A stretch of DNA of 6,984 nt from Betaproteobacteria bacterium (lineage in GTDB: Bacteria; Pseudomonadota; Gammaproteobacteria; Burkholderiales; Burkholderiaceae_D): contig JAATFN010000005.1 in the NCBI GenBank assembly GCA_015655165.1, positions 1 to 6,984 of the forward strand, in the 5' to 3' direction. The notes below the pieces were generated by a model. It was given only the letters and a program-made list of their open reading frames with translations, ran no database searches and was not told where the DNA came from. Positions 1 through 6,541 of the stretch are shown here, one piece after another (the first letter of the stretch is position 1; each line of letters opens with the position of its first letter). The position numbers and the translations under genes were made by a program.

Positions 1-111
1 CACTTGTCAAAGTCTGCTCAGGTGGCAATGTCTACGATCCAGCGATAACGTAAATGACGGGAAGAAGTGAGTATGACTCACTGAGTACTCATTTCGCTGT
101 TATCTCCTCAG
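1..111. other. Unassigned sequence abutting truncated hemF
   Basis: These bases do not continue the hemF reading frame: that frame has TGA at 82-84 and between 85 and 111 reads VLISLLSPQ, unlike HemF. All three plus-strand frames contain stops (for example TAA at 46-48 in frame 1, TAA at 51-53 in frame 3, TGA at 68-70 in frame 2). The longest minus-strand frame is also short, and no recognisable protein motif emerges. It ends in a pyrimidine-rich run and CAG just before the first HemF-like codon. It could be the tip of an insertion sequence, the 3' end of an intron, or a chimeric or low-quality contig end. I saw no group II domain V and recognised no IS terminus. A TTGACA hexamer lies on the minus strand at 5-10, but any -10 box would fall outside the window. 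Confidence 0.5.
66..91. repeat. Inverted repeat plus adjoining palindrome near the hemF junction
   Basis: AGTGAGT and ACTCACT form a perfect 7-base inverted repeat around the three bases ATG (66-82). Overlapping its last base, TGAGTACTCA (82-91) is a perfect 10-base palindrome that shares the GAGT/ACTC core. The pair ends 20 bases before the point where HemF similarity begins. Subterminal hairpins of this kind occur in some transposable element ends, but no element family is identified here, so that link is inference. Confidence 0.6.
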
Positions 112-483
112 GAACCCCGCGGTATCGGTGGCATCTTTTTTGATGATTTCCACCAATTAGGGTTCGTTGACAGTTTTGCAATGACGCGCAGTGTCGGAGA
201 TCACTTTATCAATGCTTACTTGCCGGTTCTCAAGCGTCGCAAAGATACCGCATACAGTGAACGTGAACGGGATTTTCAAGCTTACAGGCGTGGACGCTAT
301 GTCGAATTTAATCTGGTACTCGACCGTGGTACCTTGTTTGGACTGCAATCAGGTGGACGCACCGAATCGATTTTGATGTCCATGCCCCCGGTTGTAAAAT
401 GGCGTTACAACTGGCATCCTGTACCGGATAGCCCGGAGGCACAACTTTATACCGACTTTCTGGTCAAGAAGGAATGGCTGTAG
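112..483 (+). pseudogene. hemF: hemF 3' fragment: oxygen-dependent coproporphyrinogen III oxidase, 5' part missing
   Basis: HemF oxidatively decarboxylates coproporphyrinogen III to protoporphyrinogen IX with O2 in the cytoplasm, a late step of haem synthesis. About 123 C-terminal codons are present, starting [13 protein letters not shown]. They include the family block [20 protein letters not shown] (283-342) and [13 protein letters not shown] (352-390), and end at TAG 481-483. The intact enzyme is about 300 residues, so roughly the first 60% is absent. The expected residues just before (K-H-R-N in E. coli) are replaced and a stop lies at 82-84 in this frame. The first ATG in frame is 181, but starting there would remove conserved sequence. 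The surviving part shows no decay, which suggests a recent insertion, an intron that is removed, or an assembly artefact. Family identity is certain; its status as broken is probable. Confidence 0.75.
466..473 (+). promoter_or_regulatory. Ribosome binding site for nadD, inside the hemF 3' end
   Basis: AAGAAGGA lies within the last hemF codons. It touches the ATG at 474, which is too close for normal initiation. It is nine bases ahead of the in-frame GTG at 483, a normal spacing. It therefore favours GTG 483 as the nadD start, in a TAGTG overlap with the hemF stop. Confidence 0.5.
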
Positions 484-1169
484 TGACAGAACCTTTGCAT
501 CCGGCAACATACTGCGTCGCTGTATTAGGCGGCAGCTTCGATCCAGTACATAATGGACATATCGCATTGGCCGAGTATTTTGTCAATGTACTCGCGCCAG
601 ATGTGCTGCGTATTATTCCAACAGGCAATCCATGGCAAAAATATGGATTGCAGGCAGAAGCTGCGCAGCGTGTGGAGATGGTCAATCTGGCATTTAAGCC
701 GCTAGAAACGTCAACGATGCCAGTCTTAATTGATCAACAAGAGATCCGTCGTGCCACTTCGACGTATACTATCGACACATTGAAGCTGTTACGTCAGGAA
801 CTGGGCAATGATGTTTCCATTATCTTTTTAATGGGTGCAGACCAGTTACAGCATTTAAATACCTGGCAAAATTGGCGTGAATTATTTGATTACGCCCATC
901 TGTGTGCAGCCTCTCGTCCCGGCTATGACTTGGCGCTCTCACAGGTACCCAAGGAAGTGATGCAGGAGTTTACCCTGCGTAACGGTACGCCCCAACAAAT
1001 TCGGTCTACGTCGCATGGACTGGGCTATCTGGCTTCCGATCTGGCTGTCGATATATCATCGACGGATATCCGCAGTAAGTTACAGCTTGGCCAACAACCG
1101 GAAGACCTACTTCCCAAGGCAGTGTTAGACTATATTGCGCAACACCATCTCTACCAAAGTCAATCATAA
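483..1169 (+). CDS. nadD: Nicotinate-nucleotide adenylyltransferase NadD
   Basis: NadD transfers AMP from ATP to nicotinate mononucleotide, making deamido-NAD in NAD(P) synthesis. It is a cytoplasmic enzyme. Numbering from the alternative ATG at 474 (231 residues), the nucleotidyltransferase signature GGSFDPVHNGH spans 19-29, with the two catalytic-site histidines H26 and H29. GADQL (121-125), the W131/W134 pair and R148 match the nicotinate-site region, and ISSTDIR (194-200) is the C-terminal ATP-binding motif. Length is normal for the family, so the gene looks intact. GTG 483 is preferred because of Shine-Dalgarno spacing; with it the protein is 228 residues and the gene shares one base with the hemF stop. 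rsfS follows after 5 bases. The nadD-rsfS-rlmH neighbourhood is widely conserved in proteobacteria, so identity is very secure; only the start is uncertain. Confidence 0.95.
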   Translation: MTEPLHPATYCVAVLGGSFDPVHNGHIALAEYFVNVLAPDVLRIIPTGNPWQKYGLQAEAAQRVEMVNLAFKPLETSTMPVLIDQQEIRRATSTYTIDTLKLLRQELGNDVSIIFLMGADQLQHLNTWQNWRELFDYAHLCAASRPGYDLALSQVPKEVMQEFTLRNGTPQQIRSTSHGLGYLASDLAVDISSTDIRSKLQLGQQPEDLLPKAVLDYIAQHHLYQSQS

Positions 1170-1174
1170 AAAGT

Positions 1175-1840
1175 ATGGATATTAAGAAACTGCAAAGCAT
1201 CGTCATTGATGCACTAGAAGATGTCAAAGCACAGGAAATCCGTGTATTTGATACTTCGTTACAAACAAGCCTTTTCGACCGAGTCGCAATCGCATCTGGA
1301 ACATCGAACCGTCAAACCAAAGCACTGGCCTCTTCCGTTCGCGAAAAAGTGAAAGAAAAGGGCGGCAATGTCTTAAGTGTTGAAGGCGAAGAAACCGGTG
1401 AATGGGTATTGGTCGACTTGGGGGACATGATTGTACATATCATGCAACCTGCCATTCGTGACTATTACCGTTTAGAAGAAATCTGGGGCGAAAAAGAAGT
1501 CAAGTTTGGTGCTGCCAAACGTACTGCATCTTCAGCTGTAGCCAAGCGTGCTGCCGAAACAGAAGAAAAAGTACCGGCACCACACCGCTCGCGGATTCCT
1601 GCTGTTGCTGTCACGCAAGCATTGGATGACGAACCGAAAAAACCGGTACGTAAACCACGCATCATGTCAGGTACGAAGAAACCCACAACAAAAACACCTG
1701 TTGGCAAGACTATCCGTGTATCCCCACCAAAAAGTGCCGCAGCGCCTAAGAAGGCTACCGTGAAGAGTTCGACTGGCACAACGAAAAAAGCTCCGGCAAA
1801 ACGTACGCCACGTGCGGCGGCCAAAAGCAAAACTGCTTAA
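1175..1840 (+). CDS. rsfS: Ribosomal silencing factor RsfS with long basic C-terminal tail
   Basis: RsfS (YbeB/Iojap family) binds ribosomal protein uL14 on the 50S subunit and blocks joining with 30S, lowering translation in poor nutrient conditions. The family domain fills about residues 1-105: DTS at 26-28, a [11 protein letters not shown] stretch at 41-51, [16 protein letters not shown] at 76-91, and YYRLEEIWG at 97-105. E. coli RsfS stops near residue 105, but here a further ~115 residues follow. From about 155 to 221 the tail is rich in Lys, Ala, Pro, Thr and Arg with PKK/KKP/AKR-type repeats and little hydrophobic content, so it is probably disordered and could bind RNA. The ATG follows the nadD stop by 5 bases with only a weak A-rich ribosome site, suggesting translational coupling. 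Function of the core is secure; the tail's role is unknown. Confidence 0.95.
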   Translation: MDIKKLQSIVIDALEDVKAQEIRVFDTSLQTSLFDRVAIASGTSNRQTKALASSVREKVKEKGGNVLSVEGEETGEWVLVDLGDMIVHIMQPAIRDYYRLEEIWGEKEVKFGAAKRTASSAVAKRAAETEEKVPAPHRSRIPAVAVTQALDDEPKKPVRKPRIMSGTKKPTTKTPVGKTIRVSPPKSAAAPKKATVKSSTGTTKKAPAKRTPRAAAKSKTA

Positions 1841-1848
1841 GGCGTCTC

Positions 1849-2319
1849 ATGCAACTGGTCATTGCAGCTGTCGGTCACAAGATGCCGGGATGGATCGAAA
1901 AAGGATTTGAAGAATACACCAAGCGCATGCCAGGCGACTGCCGTATTATCTTAAAAGAAATCAAACCTGTTGATCGTTCCGGTAGCAAGACGGCAGACAC
2001 CGTCATGGCACTGGAACGCACAAAAATTGAAGCCGCCTTACCCAAAGGCGCTTTTATTGTTGCTTTGGATGAACGTGGCAAAGATCTTTCCACCATGCAA
2101 TTGTCAGAACATCTGACAAAATGGCAACAAGGTGGTCGGGATATTGCTTTTGTTATTGGTGGTGCTGACGGTTTAGATACCAATTTCAAAGCGAAAGCCG
2201 ATATACTGGTACGCATCTCCAGTCTGACATTGCCGCATGGCATGGTACGTGTTTTACTCGCAGAACAGTTATACCGCGCCTGGTCGATCACACAGAATCA
2301 TCCTTATCATCGCGTATAG
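1849..2319 (+). CDS. rlmH: 23S rRNA (pseudouridine-1915-N3)-methyltransferase RlmH
   Basis: RlmH (YbeA) is a SPOUT-class, S-adenosylmethionine-dependent enzyme that methylates N3 of pseudouridine 1915 in helix 69 of 23S rRNA, acting on assembled 70S ribosomes as a homodimer. The 156-residue protein matches the family length. LDERGK lies at 73-78, the glycine-rich [12 protein letters not shown]-binding loop at 101-109, the knot region [20 protein letters not shown] at 127-146, and the invariant NHPYHR end at 150-155. ATG 1849 is 8 bases after the rsfS stop, with AAGG just upstream partly overlapping that stop. Co-location with rsfS puts two 50S-acting factors in one unit. The gene appears complete with no missing residue. 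Confidence 0.97.
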   Translation: MQLVIAAVGHKMPGWIEKGFEEYTKRMPGDCRIILKEIKPVDRSGSKTADTVMALERTKIEAALPKGAFIVALDERGKDLSTMQLSEHLTKWQQGGRDIAFVIGGADGLDTNFKAKADILVRISSLTLPHGMVRVLLAEQLYRAWSITQNHPYHRV

Positions 2320-2405
2320 TTGCACGTGTTTTACATCACACATCTGAATCAATCATGTGTTCCGCATTCTTAGAGCATCTCCCATCCTCTAACGGGTATT
2401 GTTTG

Positions 2406-3023
2406 ATGAAACCATCTGACATAAAAATCTATCTTGCATCAAAAAGCCCTCGCAGACGTGAATTACTGCGTCAGATCAATGTGGATTTTGAATTGTTGTT
2501 GAGTACCGATGACGTCGATGAACAAGTCAATCCCGGAGAAAAACCCGATGCCTATGTCACACGCGTCACACGCGACAAGTTATTAAATGCACAGCACACA
2601 ATGCTTGCACGTCAATTACCAGAGCGCCCCATTCTGGCTGCAGACACTACGGTTGTCATTGATGATTTGATCCTTGGCAAACCAGCCAGTACAGAACAGG
2701 CCGTCGCAATGATTTCGCGTTTATCAGGACGCACCCATCAAGTGTTAACCAGTGTCGCTGTCGCCCTGCATGACCAGATCTGGCAAACTACCCAGTCTTC
2801 GGATGTCACTTTCGAAACATTGTCAGAAGATACAGTACGTAGTTTTTGCAATACCAAAGAACCCTATGATAAAGCCGGTGGTTATGGCATTCAGGGGCTC
2901 GCTGCAATTTTTATCCACACCATCCACGGTAGCCACTCGGGGATTATGGGGCTGCCCTTGTTCGAGACAGCACAATTATTACAAAAATCCGGTATACGTA
3001 TACTCGACCCCGATATGAACTAG
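2406..3023 (+). CDS. maf: Maf/YhdE-type nucleoside triphosphate pyrophosphatase (dTTP/UTP)
   Basis: Maf proteins hydrolyse NTPs to NMP and pyrophosphate, clearing non-canonical or excess nucleotides. Counting from ATG 2406 (205 residues), LASKSPRRRELL (10-21) is the Maf signature. D80 in LAADTTVVID is the expected catalytic acid, GKP is at 91-93, and YDKAGGYGIQG (154-164) is the block that marks the YhdE (dTTP/UTPase) branch rather than YceF. HGSHSGIMGLPLFET follows near the end. An in-frame ATG at 2355 would add 17 residues (MCSAFLEHLPSSNGYCL) that do not resemble the family, and neither start has a good Shine-Dalgarno. 2406 is preferred by fit to the family N-terminus. It lies 86 bases after rlmH, or 35 if the longer start is used. 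Substrate preference is inferred from the motif. Confidence 0.93.
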   Translation: MKPSDIKIYLASKSPRRRELLRQINVDFELLLSTDDVDEQVNPGEKPDAYVTRVTRDKLLNAQHTMLARQLPERPILAADTTVVIDDLILGKPASTEQAVAMISRLSGRTHQVLTSVAVALHDQIWQTTQSSDVTFETLSEDTVRSFCNTKEPYDKAGGYGIQGLAAIFIHTIHGSHSGIMGLPLFETAQLLQKSGIRILDPDMN

Positions 3024-3084
3024 TACGCGTTCAACATACAAGCTCCTCTTCTACAACTTAACACACCGCCACTGGACAGTTTCA

Positions 3085-3109
3085 GGTACAGTCTCATTAT
3101 GAGATTACC
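3085..3109 (+). promoter_or_regulatory. Possible hairpin in the maf-rng gap
   Basis: The 168-base gap 3024-3191 has no gene. TCTCAT/ATGAGA (3092-3104, one-base centre) is flanked by GGTA (3085-3088) and TACC (3106-3109) across a small internal loop, giving a short stem. No U-run follows, so a terminator is unlikely; it may lie in the rng leader or mean nothing. A TTGCCA hexamer at 3117-3122 has no well-spaced -10 partner (TATGAC at 3142 is 19 bases away), so I do not call a promoter. Confidence 0.25.
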
Positions 3110-3191
3110 GTACATATTGCCAATTTTAATGTCAGTATACGTATGACGGTATCACCCTTTTACCAATAGCGTTATTTAACCCTGTACAAGT

Positions 3192-4661
3192 ATGATGAGC
3201 GAAGAAATCCTGATTAATACAACACCACAGGAAACCCGTGTTGCGCTGATATTGCAAGGTGCTGTACAAGAATTACATATTGAACGCACACTCTCGCGCG
3301 GCTTGGCAGGTAATATTTATCTGGGTAAAGTCGTACGGGTGTTACCAGGTATGCAATCGGCATTTATCGACATCGGATTGGAACGCGCCGCATTTTTACA
3401 TGTGGCCGATATCTGGGAGGCCAAGCCCCACGACACCCAAACGAATACAACGCCCATCCCGATCGAAAAACTGCTCTTTGACGGTCAGTCCCTGATGGTT
3501 CAGGTCATCAAAGATCCGATCGGTACCAAAGGAGCGCGTCTGTCCACACACATCTCGATTGCCGGACGCATGCTTGTCTACTTGCCACAAGACAGCCATA
3601 TCGGTATTTCCCAACGCATCGAGAATGAAGCCGGACGCGAACAGCTGCGCAGCAAAGTACAAAGCTTTGTATCCCCGGAAGAAAAAGGCGGATTTATTAT
3701 CCGTACGATGGCTGAAGATGCCACAGATGTTGACTTGCAGATGGATATCAGCTATTTGCGTAAAATCTGGTCATCCATTATCACGCAATCAAAAGCCCAA
3801 CCAGCCCCTGCATTACTTTATCAGGACCTGAGTCTGGCACAACGTGTACTACGCGACTTTGTTGACGACAATACCTCAAGCATCCTGGTTGATTCACGCG
3901 AGAATTTTTTACGGCTACAAGAATTCGCAACACAATATACCCCGTCAGTCCTGCCGAAACTGATGCATTACCGCGGTGAGCGTCCTTTATTTGATCTGTA
4001 CGGTGTTGAAGAAGAAATCGAACATGCATTAAGTCGCCGTGTCTCGTTAAAATCCGGTGGTTATCTGATTATCGACCAGACCGAAGCCATGACCACCATC
4101 GATGTCAATACCGGCAGCTTTGTGAACGGGCGTAACTTCGATGACACGATCTATAAAACCAATCTGGAAGCAGCGCATGCAATTGCACGCCAGCTACGCC
4201 TGCGTAATCTGGGTGGAATCATTATTCTGGATTTTATCGACATGGATACTGAAGAGCACAAAGAAGTCGTGCTCTCAGAACTTCATAAAGCATTGCAACA
4301 CGATCGTACCAAAATCTCGGTATCGGGCTTCTCTACCTTGGGTCTTGTAGAAATGACCCGCAAACGCACACGGGAATCCTTGGCACATGTACTATGCGAG
4401 ACGTGTGCCGTGTGTCAGGGCAAGGGACAAACCAAGACGGCCAGAACCATTTGCTACGAAATCTTGCGTGAAGTATTGCGGGAGGCTAAACAATTCAACC
4501 CGAAAGAATTCCGTATTCTCGCATCGCAAGTGGTCATCGATCTGTTTTTGGAAGAAGAATCCCAGCATCTGGCACAACTGGGCGACTTCATCGAAAAACC
4601 GATCACCTTGCAAGTGCAAGCAGGCTACCAGCAAGAACAATACGACATCATTCTGATGTAA
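3192..4661 (+). CDS. rng: Ribonuclease G
   Basis: RNase G is a single-strand endoribonuclease of the RNase E/G family. It matures the 5' end of 16S rRNA and degrades some mRNAs. The 489-residue protein has the family N-terminus (LINTTPQETRVA) and an S1 RNA-binding domain beginning around residue 38 (GNIYLGKVVRVLPGMQSAFID). The 5'-sensor/RNase H-like part contains QRIENEAGRE and GGFIIRT. The DNase I-like catalytic part carries magnesium-binding D304 in TTIDVNTGSF and D347 in LDFIDM. C405 and C408 (CAVCQGKG) match the zinc-link CxxC used for dimerisation. It ends soon after this, without the long RNase E scaffold, so it is RNase G. Met1 and Met2 are adjacent; ATG 3195 would match the E. coli protein's start exactly. 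No strong Shine-Dalgarno is seen. It is the last gene of the housekeeping block. Confidence 0.96.
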   Translation: MMSEEILINTTPQETRVALILQGAVQELHIERTLSRGLAGNIYLGKVVRVLPGMQSAFIDIGLERAAFLHVADIWEAKPHDTQTNTTPIPIEKLLFDGQSLMVQVIKDPIGTKGARLSTHISIAGRMLVYLPQDSHIGISQRIENEAGREQLRSKVQSFVSPEEKGGFIIRTMAEDATDVDLQMDISYLRKIWSSIITQSKAQPAPALLYQDLSLAQRVLRDFVDDNTSSILVDSRENFLRLQEFATQYTPSVLPKLMHYRGERPLFDLYGVEEEIEHALSRRVSLKSGGYLIIDQTEAMTTIDVNTGSFVNGRNFDDTIYKTNLEAAHAIARQLRLRNLGGIIILDFIDMDTEEHKEVVLSELHKALQHDRTKISVSGFSTLGLVEMTRKRTRESLAHVLCETCAVCQGKGQTKTARTICYEILREVLREAKQFNPKEFRILASQVVIDLFLEEESQHLAQLGDFIEKPITLQVQAGYQQEQYDIILM

Positions 4662-4884
4662 TTAAATTTTCAGTGAATATAAAATATGTACTCAATAATT
4701 TTTAGGATGATTGACTCCAGCCACACATATTCATTGCCACCATTTCAGATTTCATTCGCATCTGCATGAGTGGCTTCATTCCGTTTCTTAATCCAGTAAC
4801 ATGACCCGAATGAGTATGGACAACAAGACGGAAAGGTACCGCAGACAGCCTCTCATGCCGTGTCCATATCTGCTCGCGGGCAAC
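4662..4884. other. Convergent intergenic gap between rng and the transporter
   Basis: This 223-base stretch separates two convergent genes and marks the change from housekeeping to accessory content. It starts AT-rich (4662-4705). AGCCAC (4719-4724) and GTGGCT (4770-4775) are complementary but 45 bases apart, and no hairpin with a T-run was seen on either strand, so no terminator can be called. On the minus strand the transporter's frame stays open for 60 codons after its TAG stop, down to TAA at 4702-4704, with no recognisable motif. A 29-codon plus-strand ORF (4801-4890) is judged to be chance. Confidence 0.5.
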
Positions 4885-6219
4885 CTATAAGGCAGCATCC
4901 TCATAGACCCCGACATCTATGCGGCGGTTAATGGCAATGGCCAGCATCGCCAAGGTTGCAGGCACAACTCCCATCAGGAAGATGTGGGCTACGTCTAAAT
5001 GCAAGGCCAACATCAAGCTGCCTGCCAACGGACCGCAGATTGAACCAATACGACCAATGCCCACCGCAAACCCTACGCCAGTGCCGCGCATGTGGGTCGG
5101 ATAGATCTCGGTAGCCATGGCGTTAAGGCCGGCTTGTGCGCCTTGGATCGCAATACCCATCAAGGTGCTGATAACGACCACGGCCACATAGGAGTTACTC
5201 CAGACGGACAGCATAAAGGCTAACGATGCATAGATGATGAGCTCGGCAATCAAGGTCTTGCGCACACCAAAATAGTTCATCAACCAGCCTTGCAGCACGC
5301 TGCCCAGTACGCCACCAGCGCTGAACAAGGAGATGGCAGCGATACCGACGGCTACTGGGTGGTTCGCGCTCAATAGCACTGCCGGCATCCAGCTCACGAT
5401 GAAATACAGCACCACCAGATTCATGAAATAAGGAATCCACAGCAACAGTGTGTCGCGCCAACGGCCACCCATGAAAAGCTCCTTGATGGGAACAGCAGTT
5501 CCATGCGACGACGGCACTTGGAAGGTCTGATTGCTCGGCAAATCCGGTGCCATGCGTTGCATGAGTGTGACAAATCGCCGGCTGGCACTGTCTTTCAAAA
5601 TGAGAAAGTGGGCTGACTCAGGCATGAAGACGGCCGTCACCAAAGCTAGCGCCAGCGGCAAAATCCCACCTACGATAAACACTGAATGCCAGCCATGCAC
5701 AGGCAGCAGTAGCGAAGTCGTGACACCGCCAAGCACGGCACCCAAGGGCATGCCGCACATCAGAGTGGTCACGACGATGCGGGCGTATCGCTTAGGCGAA
5801 TATTCCGTAACCAGCGCCAACGCATTTGGCAGTGCGCCGCCCAACCCCACCCCAGTAAGAAACCGGCACAACAACAGTTGGTCATAGGTCGATGCATAAG
5901 CGGTGACTAGAGATAGTGCCCCAAAGAGTATGGATGAGATGATGACCATCGTTTTGCGGCCCAGCTTATCGGCTAGCGGGCCTAATACCATGGCCCCGAT
6001 GAGCATGCCCACCAATCCAGCGCTAAAGATGGGGCCAAATCTGGAAATGGGGAAAGCCAGTTCCTTGGAGATGGCTGGCGCCAGCATGCCGATAGTCTGC
6101 GTGTCAAAACCGTCCAGCACGGCGATCAGGATACAGATCGCAATCGCGCGCCACTGGAGCCAGCTAACCGGCCGTTGATCAATGACGTCTTTGAGGTAAA
6201 GCTCTCTAGTAGCTTGCAT
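4885..6219 (-). CDS. MFS transporter, aromatic acid:H+ symporter (AAHS) type
   Basis: This 444-residue protein is a 12-helix major facilitator superfamily carrier of the inner membrane, of normal length. TM1 contains DGFD (36-39), the acidic DGxD motif important for transport in PcaK/BenK-type aromatic acid carriers. The TM2-TM3 loop has MFS motif A, GPLADKLGRK (80-89), with a degenerate second copy (YFGVRKT) in the C-terminal half. The TM4-TM5 stretch GVGLGGALPNALALVTEY is also typical of AAHS. Substrates of this family include benzoate, 4-hydroxybenzoate, protocatechuate, gentisate and related acids; which one applies here cannot be told. GGAAGAG (6224-6230 on the minus strand) lies 4 bases ahead of the ATG and supports the start. 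It is divergent from a LysR-type gene, a usual arrangement for inducible aromatic uptake. G+C looks higher than in the rng block. Confidence 0.9.
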   Translation of the reverse strand: MQATRELYLKDVIDQRPVSWLQWRAIAICILIAVLDGFDTQTIGMLAPAISKELAFPISRFGPIFSAGLVGMLIGAMVLGPLADKLGRKTMVIISSILFGALSLVTAYASTYDQLLLCRFLTGVGLGGALPNALALVTEYSPKRYARIVVTTLMCGMPLGAVLGGVTTSLLLPVHGWHSVFIVGGILPLALALVTAVFMPESAHFLILKDSASRRFVTLMQRMAPDLPSNQTFQVPSSHGTAVPIKELFMGGRWRDTLLLWIPYFMNLVVLYFIVSWMPAVLLSANHPVAVGIAAISLFSAGGVLGSVLQGWLMNYFGVRKTLIAELIIYASLAFMLSVWSNSYVAVVVISTLMGIAIQGAQAGLNAMATEIYPTHMRGTGVGFAVGIGRIGSICGPLAGSLMLALHLDVAHIFLMGVVPATLAMLAIAINRRIDVGVYEDAAL

Positions 6220-6268
6220 TTGTCTCTTCCATTTTTTGTGATGTCACGACTGTTGCTGACGGGACAAC

Positions 6269-6290
6269 AAAGACCGCATGCTTGGTCTTT
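6269..6290. repeat. Inverted repeat AAAGACC-N8-GGTCTTT
   Basis: Perfect 7-base arms surround GCATGCTT. On RNA from either strand it would form a short hairpin ending in three U residues, too weak to call a terminator. Placed about 50 bases upstream of the transporter ATG, it could instead be a protein binding site or lie in the transporter mRNA leader. Confidence 0.45.
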
Positions 6291-6352
6291 CGCCCGCAAC
6301 TCACAGTGCGCTTGTGCCAGCGCTTTGTGATGCGTAATGTCGATGCTATCGC

Positions 6353-6366
6353 GCGGCTGCAGCCGC
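6353..6366. repeat. Perfect 14-base palindrome GCGGCTGCAGCCGC
   Basis: The sequence equals its own reverse complement over 14 bases and is far more GC-rich than the flanking region to its right. It lies in the middle of the divergent gap and is a candidate dimeric operator. No binding protein can be named from sequence alone. Confidence 0.5.
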
Positions 6367-6486
6367 ACTACAAGGCTTATTGTTGAATGGGTGTTTCAAG
6401 GCAGTCTCCTGGTTCACATTATTTTTCGTTGGCGCTCTATCGACCATGGATGAAGCGACGCAATCATTTCGAGAGAGTCTAGGAGT

Positions 6487-6516
6487 TTGACTTTTATTAA
6501 ACAATCCCTCAATAAT
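6487..6516 (+). promoter_or_regulatory. Predicted sigma-70-type promoter of the LysR gene
   Basis: TTGACT (6487-6492) and AATAAT (6511-6516) each match five of six consensus bases, with an 18-base spacer. Transcription would start near 6523, leaving a leader of about 25 bases before ATG 6549. TTATT (6494-6498) and AATAA (6511-6515) form a dyad around the spacer and could add a regulator contact. Confidence 0.5.
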
Positions 6517-6526
6517 GATACAAGCC

Positions 6527-6541
6527 ATCAAAATTTTTGAT
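6527..6541. promoter_or_regulatory. LysR-type binding box, ATC-N9-GAT (T-N11-A)
   Basis: ATCAAAATTTTTGAT is a dyad with perfect 7-base arms and a one-base centre. It fits the general LysR-family T-N11-A rule (T6528, A6540) and the ATC-N9-GAT form described for NodD boxes. It begins a few bases after the predicted start of the regulator transcript and ends 7 bases before the ATG, a position suited to autorepression. That it is bound by the neighbouring regulator is inference. Confidence 0.45.

Noticed and set aside
21..92. Weak resemblance of the frame-3 reading (SGGNVYDP ... SEYDSLSTH) to the HemF stretch before HRNEP (GEDVYPRYKKW ... DEYFYLKH)
   Set aside because: Spacing is off by about 25 bases, there is an internal stop, and few residues match. 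It could reflect a damaged or low-quality hemF sequence but is more likely coincidence.
1..111. Group II intron 3' end, or IS200/IS605 right end with a guide RNA
   Set aside because: No domain V-like 34-base hairpin and no TnpB C-terminal or typical IS605 end sequence could be recognised. Only the hairpin and the gene-breaking joint hint at it, which is not enough.
1465..1830. 121-codon minus-strand ORF opposite the RsfS tail
   Set aside because: It is the antisense of a low-complexity Lys/Ala-rich coding stretch; the few stops reflect that codon bias. No ribosome site or recognisable motif.
1875..2291. 138-codon minus-strand ORF opposite rlmH
   Set aside because: Antisense to a fully convincing rlmH; the translation has no family features.
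3396..4640. Several 80-90-codon ORFs on both strands within rng
   Set aside because: All overlap a well-supported RNase G frame with intact catalytic residues and show no independent motif.
4719..4775. AGCCAC/GTGGCT inverted repeat as a bidirectional terminator
   Set aside because: The loop is over 40 bases and no T-run follows on either strand.
4801..4890. 29-codon plus-strand ORF beginning MTRMSMDNKTERYRRQ
   Set aside because: No clear ribosome site, very short, and it overlaps the transporter stop; likely chance.
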